From: Nocardioides salarius | GTDB lineage: Bacteria; Actinomycetota; Actinomycetes; Propionibacteriales; Nocardioidaceae | Length of the DNA: 64,000 nt | Assembly: GCF_016907435.1 (NCBI RefSeq) | Contig: NZ_JAFBBZ010000001.1 | Span: 2,790,001-2,854,000, forward strand | Direction of reading: 5' to 3' | Shown: positions 59,073-64,000 of the stretch, piece by piece | How positions within the stretch are numbered: the stretch's first letter is position 1 | How the letters are laid out: each line of letters opens with the position of its first letter | Notes under the pieces: model-generated | What the model was told of the DNA's origin: nothing | What the model saw: only the letters and a program-made list of their open reading frames with translations | Database searches by the model: none | Made by a program: the position numbers and the translations under genes

Positions 59073-59196
59073 GGTCGAGCAGTGGCGAGCGCCAGCGAGG
59101 AGCGTCGCCGAGACCCGGTGACGTGCCCACGCGCCGTACGCCGTGGGCTTGCGGGGTCTCGGCGTCGCTCGAGCCTTCGGCCCTCGCTGCTCGACC
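59073..59196. repeat. 124-bp palindromic repeat, copy 2
   Basis: Same length and ends as copy 1. The central variable part differs (GTGCCCACGCGCCG). It is followed by a 13-bp spacer AACGATTGCCGTT. Confidence 0.85.
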
Positions 59197-59209
59197 AACG
59201 ATTGCCGTT

Positions 59210-59333
59210 GGTCGAGCAGTGACGAGCGCCAGCGAGGAGCGTCGCCGAGACCCGGTGACTGGCGTGGTCGCCGTACCCCGTGTGCTCGCGGGGTCTCGGC
59301 GTCGCTCGAGCCTTCGGCCCTCGCTGCTCGACC
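59210..59333. repeat. 124-bp palindromic repeat, copy 3
   Basis: Same ends, with centre TGGCGTGGTCGCCG. It has the same 13-bp spacer AACGATTGCCGTT on both sides. Confidence 0.85.
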
Positions 59334-59346
59334 AACGATTGCCGTT

Positions 59347-59470
59347 GGTCGAGCAGTGACGAGCGCCAGCGAGGAGGGTCGCCGAGACCCGGTGACTGGC
59401 GTGGTCGCCGTACGCCGGGGGCTTGCGGGGTCTCGGCGTCGCTCGAGCCTTCGGCCCTCGCTGCTCGACC
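59347..59470. repeat. 124-bp palindromic repeat, copy 4
   Basis: Same length as the others, with one point change (GAGGGTC for GAGCGTC) in the left arm. It ends 13 bp before the stop codon of the convergent MFS gene. Copies 2-4 recur every 137 bp. Confidence 0.85.
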
Positions 59471-59482
59471 AACGGCGGGCCC

Positions 59483-61354
59483 TCAGCGGGCGGCCACCCG
59501 GTCCGGCGCCCGCACCCGACCACGGGAGACGCGCACGACGCGACCCTCGTCGGCGGCCACCCGCAGCGCGCGGGGGAAGCGGCCCGGACCCCAGAAGCGG
59601 GCGTTGACGGCGTCGGCGAGATCGGCGACCGCCATCTCCTCGTGCTCGGCCATCGCCGCGCTGATCAGTTCGATCTCGGAGTCCAGCGCCCGCTCGGACG
59701 GCTCGTCGGGGGCGGGTGGGAGCCAGGGCGAGCCGACCCCTCGGCCGGGGCCCGGGCGGTAGCGCCGGCTGCCGGTGCTGCCCGCCAGCTGTCGGGCCCG
59801 ACGATCCCGGATGCGCGCGTCGCGCTCGCGGCGCTCGACGGCCCCGGGGTCCTCGCGGTCCCCGTCGTCCTCGGACCCGTCGTCCGCGGACTCCTCGCCG
59901 AAGTCCGTCTCCTCGTCGCTGGTCAGCGGCGCGGCGAGGCTCTCGAGGTCGCTCTTCTCGGCCTTGACGCCGAAGGCGAGCTCGACGAGCCCGCCGATCG
60001 CCATCACGCCGGCACCGATGTAGAAGGCCAGCGCCACCAGGCTGCGGTCGCCGGACTCGATGAGGCGCCCGAAGAGCAGCGGGCCGGTGATGCCGCCCAC
60101 GGCGGTGCCGACGGCGTAGAAGAACGCGATCGCCAGGGCCCGCGTCTCCATCGGGAAGATCTCGCTGACCGTCAGGTACGCCGCGCTCGCGCCGGAGGAG
60201 GCCAGGAAGAAGGCCGCGGCCAGGATGGCCAGGAAGACCCAGCGGTTGCCCTCGGTGCCGGTGAGGTAGAGACCCAGCACCACCGCGACAACCGCCGAGC
60301 CCAGGTAGGTGCCGGCGATCATCGGCTTGCGGCCGACGGTGTCGAAGAGGCGGCCCAGGGTCACTGGTCCGGCGAAGTTCGCCAGCGCCCAGACGATGAC
60401 GAAGAGCGGCACCATGCCCGAGGAGACGTCGTAGAAGCCGTTGAGCAGGGTGCCGAGGTTGAACGTGACGCCGTTGTAGATGAACGCCTGGCCCACGAAG
60501 AGCGCCAGGCCCAGCACCGCCCGCTTCGGGTACCTGGTGAAGGCCACCTTGGCGATCTCACGGAACGGGATCGCCTTGCGCTGGCGGACGACCAGGGTGT
60601 CCTCGGGCTCCTCGAGCTCCTGCCCGGTCTCCTCGCGCACGTCGTCCTCGATGTCGCCGACGATGCGCTCGGCCTCGTCCTCCTGCCCGTGGATGAACAG
60701 CCAGCGAGGGCTCTCGGGGACGTGGCGGCGCACCACGAGGATGGTCAGCCCGAGCACCGCCCCCAGCCCGAAGGCCAGGCGCCACCCGAGGTCGGCGGCG
60801 AAGATGGAGGTGTTGAGCAGCACCAGCGCCAGCGCCGAGCCGGCCGCGGAGCCGAGCCAGTAGGAGCCGTTGATGGTCAGGTCGACGCGCCCGCGCACCC
60901 GGGCCGGGATCAGCTCGTCGATGGCCGAGTTGATGGCGGCGTACTCACCACCGATCCCGGCACCGGTGAAGAACCGGGTGACGTAGAAGAACAGCGGCGT
61001 GGTCGCGAACGCCGTGGCGACCGTCGCGACGATGTAGACCGCCAGCGTGATCAGGAAGAGCTTCTTGCGGCCCCACCGGTCGGTGAGCTGGCCGAAGAAG
61101 AGCGCTCCCAGGGTGGCGCCCACGATGTAGATGGCCGCAGCGAGGCCGATCTGGCCCGCGCCGATGTCGATGCCCGAGCCGTCCTCGGTGAGCCGGGCGG
61201 CCACGTTGCCGACCATGGTCACCTCGAGCCCGTCGAGGATCCACACCAGGCCCAGGCCGAAGACGACGCGCCAGTGGAACCTCGACCACGGAAGCCGGTC
61301 CATCCGGGCCGGCACCTTGGTCTCGATGCGCCCGAGCTCCGCCGTGCTGCTCAT
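59483..61354 (-). CDS. MFS transporter with C-terminal winged-helix-like extension
   Basis: The 623-residue product has a sugar-porter-like 12-helix core to about residue 465 (DRWGRKKLFLI; VPESPRWLF; LFDTVGRKP; SEIFPMETRA). The substrate is unknown; a small organic acid or sugar is likely. An acidic and basic linker follows. Residues of about 553-617 (DSEIELISAAMAEHEEMAV...LRVAADEGRVVRVSRG) then form a compact domain resembling a winged helix. Such an extension is unusual. It is coupled to the upstream small gene by ATGA. Confidence 0.85.
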   Translation of the reverse strand: MSSTAELGRIETKVPARMDRLPWSRFHWRVVFGLGLVWILDGLEVTMVGNVAARLTEDGSGIDIGAGQIGLAAAIYIVGATLGALFFGQLTDRWGRKKLFLITLAVYIVATVATAFATTPLFFYVTRFFTGAGIGGEYAAINSAIDELIPARVRGRVDLTINGSYWLGSAAGSALALVLLNTSIFAADLGWRLAFGLGAVLGLTILVVRRHVPESPRWLFIHGQEDEAERIVGDIEDDVREETGQELEEPEDTLVVRQRKAIPFREIAKVAFTRYPKRAVLGLALFVGQAFIYNGVTFNLGTLLNGFYDVSSGMVPLFVIVWALANFAGPVTLGRLFDTVGRKPMIAGTYLGSAVVAVVLGLYLTGTEGNRWVFLAILAAAFFLASSGASAAYLTVSEIFPMETRALAIAFFYAVGTAVGGITGPLLFGRLIESGDRSLVALAFYIGAGVMAIGGLVELAFGVKAEKSDLESLAAPLTSDEETDFGEESADDGSEDDGDREDPGAVERRERDARIRDRRARQLAGSTGSRRYRPGPGRGVGSPWLPPAPDEPSERALDSEIELISAAMAEHEEMAVADLADAVNARFWGPGRFPRALRVAADEGRVVRVSRGRVRAPDRVAAR

Positions 61355-61653
61355 CGGGCCACCCCCGTCGCCGCGACGCCCTCACGGCGCTGGCGCAGCC
61401 AGCGCCACACCCGCAGCGGGAACATCCCCAGCAGCGGCGCCTTGCGGCCCAGGTCGCCGGAGGCCGGGCGGTCGAAGGCCGCGGCGTAGTGGGCGGCGGC
61501 CCGGGCGGAGGCGTACTCCTTGGAGCCGCCCGCCCCGCAGCCGCGCTCGCAGGCCCAGGTCATCACCGCCCCCTCGCTGCGGAAGCGGTGGCGGTGGTCC
61601 AGCAACCGACACGTCAACGGCGGCGCCGTGGTCGGGGGCGCGGTCGTGGTCAT
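61351..61653 (-). CDS. Small hypothetical protein with Cys cluster
   Basis: The 100-residue soluble protein has WACERGCGAGGSKEY in the middle with two Cys, plus an earlier Cys and His-rich stretch (LTCRLLDHRHRF), possibly binding a metal. The C-terminal part is Arg/Trp-rich. It overlaps the transporter start by 4 nt (ATGA), so it may act with it. No family recognised. Confidence 0.6.
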   Translation of the reverse strand: MTTTAPPTTAPPLTCRLLDHRHRFRSEGAVMTWACERGCGAGGSKEYASARAAAHYAAAFDRPASGDLGRKAPLLGMFPLRVWRWLRQRREGVAATGVAR

Positions 61654-61739
61654 GGGGGCTCCTCTCGTCGCGGCCCCCGCGTCCTCGGGTCGACGAGGGG
61701 ACCACCCCGACGACTACCCGGGGCTCCGACGGACCCGGT

Positions 61740-62339
61740 TCACCCTCCCGGGCAGGGTCGCCCGGTCGGGCGAAGCCGCCGCAGGCCGGCGGGGGAGACC
61801 ACCGCCGTGACCGGACGGTCGTGCGGCTCGCGGGGCACGTCGAGGCCCACCTCGTCGTCGTGCAGCAGCACGCAGGTGAAGGTGTCGACGGGCACCCGCG
61901 CCAGCGCCCGGTCGTAGGAGCCGCCGCCCCGGCCGAGCCGCATCCCGTCGGCGGCCACCGCGAGGCCCGGCACCAGCAGCACGTCGGCGCCCGCCACCGC
62001 GTCGGGGCCCAGGCGCTCACCGTCGGGCTCGAGCAGGCCACGCGTGGCCGGGCGCAGGTGCCCGTCGCCCTCGTGGCGCGACCAGTCCAGGTCGCCGTCG
62101 GGCAGCAGCACCGGCAGCAGCACCCGGCGGCCCGAGGCGCGCAGCGCCTCGAGGAGGAGGGCGGTGCCGGGCTCGCCGCCCACCGAGACGTACGCCGCCA
62201 CGGTGGCCGCGCGGCGTACCTCGGGGCTGGCCAGCAGGTGCTCGGCGACCGCCCGGGCGACCTCCTGGCGCTCCAGGAGCGGGCGGCGGCGACGGGCGGT
62301 GAGCACCCGGTCTCGCAGGGCGGTCTTGGCCGCGCTCAC
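61740..62339 (-). CDS. 5-formyltetrahydrofolate cyclo-ligase
   Basis: The 199-residue enzyme converts 5-formyl-THF to 5,10-methenyl-THF using ATP. It has a basic N-terminal ALRDRVLTARRRR, VAAYVSVGGEPGT, the ATP-binding loop RLGRGGGSYDRALAR and the final strand VSPAGLRRL. The start is taken as GTG 62339. It is divergent from the UGPase gene. Confidence 0.9.
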   Translation of the reverse strand: MSAAKTALRDRVLTARRRRPLLERQEVARAVAEHLLASPEVRRAATVAAYVSVGGEPGTALLLEALRASGRRVLLPVLLPDGDLDWSRHEGDGHLRPATRGLLEPDGERLGPDAVAGADVLLVPGLAVAADGMRLGRGGGSYDRALARVPVDTFTCVLLHDDEVGLDVPREPHDRPVTAVVSPAGLRRLRPTGRPCPGG

Positions 62340-62405
62340 GGCTCGCGCCGCCCTGGATCGTCCTGCCCTGTGGAGGGGGTTTGCTCGCACCGCACGGGTC
62401 GAGCC

Positions 62406-62411
62406 TACGAT
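62406..62411 (+). promoter_or_regulatory. -10 element of leaderless UGPase gene
   Basis: TACGAT ends 7 nt before ATG 62419 and no ribosome-binding site is present. Confidence 0.45.
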
Positions 62412-62418
62412 CGGTGGT

Positions 62419-63807
62419 ATGGGTTCCCCTGGCTTGCGCGCTGCCCGCGAGAAGATGAAGGCCGAAGGTGTCGACGAGGTCGCCATCGAGACGTTCGCGC
62501 ACTACTACCGCCTGCTCGAGCACGGCGAGACCGGGATGATCCCCGAGTCGAGCATCGAGCCGGTCGACATGGAGTCGCTGGCCGACGTCGAGGTGGCAGA
62601 CGAGACCGCCGCCGAGGCGATCGCCAAGACGGTCGTCATCAAGCTCAACGGCGGTCTGGGCACCTCGATGGGCATGGACCGCGCCAAGTCGCTGCTGTGC
62701 GTGCGCCGCGGGCTGTCCTTCCTCGACATCATCGCCCGCCAGGTGCTGCACCTGCGCCAGCAGCACCGCGCCACGCTGCCGCTGATCTTCATGAACTCCT
62801 TCCGCACCTCCGGCGACACCATGGCCGCCGTCGCACGCTACGAGGACCTCGCCGTCGAGGGCCTGCCGCTGGAGTTCCTGCAGAACAAGGAGCCCAAGCT
62901 CCTGGCCAAGGACCTCTCGCCGGTCAGCTGGCCCAAGGACCCCGACCTCGAGTGGTGCCCGCCGGGCCACGGCGACCTCTACACCGCGCTGCGCGGCACC
63001 GGGCTGCTCGACCAGATGATCGAGGCGGGCTACCGCTACGTCTTCGTCTCCAACTCCGACAACCTGGGTGCGGTGCCCGACCCCCGCGTCGCCGGCTGGT
63101 TCGCCTCCTCGGGCGCGCCGTTCGCGATCGAGGCCGTGCGCCGTACCGCCTCGGACCGCAAGGGCGGGCACTTCGCGCGCCGCAAGAGCGACGGGCGCCT
63201 GGTGCTGCGTGAGACCGCGCAGACCCTCGACGAGGACAAGGCCGCCCTCGGCGACCTCGACCGGCACCGCTACTGCTCCACCAACAACCTGTGGTTCGAC
63301 CTGCAGGCGATGAAGGACGCCCTCGACCAGCGCGAGGGCATCCTGGGCCTGCCCCTGATCAAGAACGTCAAGAACGTCGACCCCGGCGACGCCTCGTCGC
63401 CGAAGGTGGTGCAGGTCGAGACCGCGATGGGTGCCGCCATCGAGGTCTTCGAGGGGGCCCGGCTGATCGAGGTCGGCCGCGACCGGTTCGTGCCGGTCAA
63501 GACCACCAACGACCTGCTGGTGCTGCGCTCCGACGTCTACGCGATCGGCTCCGACTTCGTGCTCGACCAGGAGGCCGAGCAGGTGCCCTACGTCGAGCTC
63601 GACGAGGCCTACTACAAGCTGGTCGGCGAGTTCGACAAGCGCTTCCCCGAGGGTGCCCCCTCGCTCAAGCGCGCCGAGCGACTGACCATCGAGGGCGACG
63701 TCACCTTCGGGCACGGGGTCTCGGTGGTCGGCGACGTCACCGTCGGCGGCCGCTCGGCCCAGCGCGTCGATCCCGGCGCCGTGCTGAGCGGCGACCCGGA
63801 TGCCTGA
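62419..63807 (+). CDS. UTP-glucose-1-phosphate uridylyltransferase, UDPGP (eukaryote-like) family
   Basis: The 462-residue enzyme makes UDP-glucose. Unlike bacterial GalU it belongs to the UDPGP fold: KLNGGLGTSMGMDRAKSLL at 75-93, MNSFRTSGDT, WCPPGHGDLYTAL, VSNSDNLGAVPD and the C-terminal beta-helix (IEGDVTFGHGVSVVGDVTVGG). Such enzymes occur in several actinobacteria. UDP-glucose could feed the surface-glycan operon. The stop overlaps moeA by 8 nt. Confidence 0.92.
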   Translation: MGSPGLRAAREKMKAEGVDEVAIETFAHYYRLLEHGETGMIPESSIEPVDMESLADVEVADETAAEAIAKTVVIKLNGGLGTSMGMDRAKSLLCVRRGLSFLDIIARQVLHLRQQHRATLPLIFMNSFRTSGDTMAAVARYEDLAVEGLPLEFLQNKEPKLLAKDLSPVSWPKDPDLEWCPPGHGDLYTALRGTGLLDQMIEAGYRYVFVSNSDNLGAVPDPRVAGWFASSGAPFAIEAVRRTASDRKGGHFARRKSDGRLVLRETAQTLDEDKAALGDLDRHRYCSTNNLWFDLQAMKDALDQREGILGLPLIKNVKNVDPGDASSPKVVQVETAMGAAIEVFEGARLIEVGRDRFVPVKTTNDLLVLRSDVYAIGSDFVLDQEAEQVPYVELDEAYYKLVGEFDKRFPEGAPSLKRAERLTIEGDVTFGHGVSVVGDVTVGGRSAQRVDPGAVLSGDPDA

Positions 63808-64000
63808 CGCGCCCGAGCCGATCAGCGTCGAGGAGCACCTCGAGCACGTCCTCGCCGCGGTCCGCCCGCTGCCGGCCTACCAGCAGCCGCTGATGGAGTC
63901 GCTGGGTCTCTCGGCCGCCGAGTCGGTGGTCTCGCCCATCGCCCTGCCGCCCTTCGACAACTCCGCGATGGACGGCTATGCCGTGCACCGGGCCGACGTC
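63800..64000 (+). CDS. moeA: Molybdopterin molybdenumtransferase, 3' truncated by window end
   Basis: The first 67 residues are visible, with the MoeA start ISVEEHLEHVLAAVRPLP and the block ALPPFDNSAMDGYAV that is diagnostic. MoeA inserts molybdate into adenylylated molybdopterin. ATG at 63800 lies within the UGPase gene's last codons. The gene runs past the window. Confidence 0.93.
   Translation, partial: MPDAPEPISVEEHLEHVLAAVRPLPAYQQPLMESLGLSAAESVVSPIALPPFDNSAMDGYAVHRADV

Noticed and set aside
58859..59470. CRISPR array
   Set aside because: Units are 124 bp, palindromic and separated by identical 13-bp spacers, with no variable spacers and no cas genes.
58929..59607. Several reading frames of 60-160 codons inside the repeat cluster, some with repeated segments such as RSSLRPSLLDQR
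   Set aside because: They arise from the 124-bp repeat units being open in several frames. They lack ribosome-binding sites and end at the cluster edge.

Overview
The window is very GC-rich, densely coding actinobacterial chromosome. A Mce-associated protein gene precedes rpoB-rpoC, RpoC carries the coiled-coil insertion typical of actinobacteria, starts at GTG and TTG are common, and there is IdeR, a 13E12-family HNH protein and a eukaryote-type UTP-glucose-1-phosphate uridylyltransferase. The overall gene style resembles Nocardioides or a close relative. That assignment is my inference from gene content, not from a database search.

Layout. 1-8.3 kb: end of a Mce-associated gene, then rpoB and rpoC with a strong hairpin terminator. 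8.4-10.7 kb: a small acidic protein, a geranylgeranyl-reductase-family flavoprotein and an overlapping acyltransferase. 10.7-20.5 kb (minus strand): seven translationally coupled genes preceded by a GH5 glycosidase. They encode a small membrane protein, a processive family 2 glycosyltransferase with N-terminal MshEN-like regions, a multi-spanning GT-C-like protein, a Pro/Glu-rich coiled-coil protein, two lipoproteins (one PstS-like with a coiled-coil insertion) and a secreted protein. This looks like an undescribed surface-polysaccharide synthesis and export system and is the main find. 20.6-24.8 kb: an iron-type alcohol dehydrogenase/transhydrogenase next to a YdiJ-like FAD/Fe-S dehydrogenase, a plausible 4-hydroxybutyrate/D-2-hydroxyglutarate pair. 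24.8-38.2 kb: mostly single genes (methyltransferases, topoisomerase IB, macro domain, formylglycine-generating enzyme, DUF202 pair, serC, DUF2252, citrate synthase, pdxH, acetyltransferases).

38.3-42.9 kb is a regulatory hot spot. It holds a 13E12 HNH gene with a LexA-type box inside its promoter, soxR with a SoxR box arranged like the enterobacterial soxS promoter, a 57-codon reading frame placed to be leaderless from that promoter, a 12-codon leader frame with an exceptionally long Shine-Dalgarno sequence, and an MFS exporter-MarR operon. 42.9-50 kb: GH13 glucosidase, photolyase, ideR, sirtuin and a saccharopine-dehydrogenase-like reductase. 49.9-52 kb: a two-gene methylase/endonuclease restriction-modification system and tRNA-Arg(CCU). 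52-58.9 kb: secreted nuclease-like protein, LCP ligase, mscL, CpaB/SAF protein, FmdB-type zinc ribbon and a penicillin acylase. 58.86-59.47 kb: four 124-bp imperfectly palindromic repeats plus a separate inverted repeat. 59.5-64 kb: an MFS transporter with an unusual C-terminal domain, 5-formyl-THF cyclo-ligase, UGPase and the start of moeA.

A recurrent regulatory theme is a -10-like hexamer ending 6-7 nt before the start codon, in front of about a dozen genes. This suggests widespread leaderless transcription.
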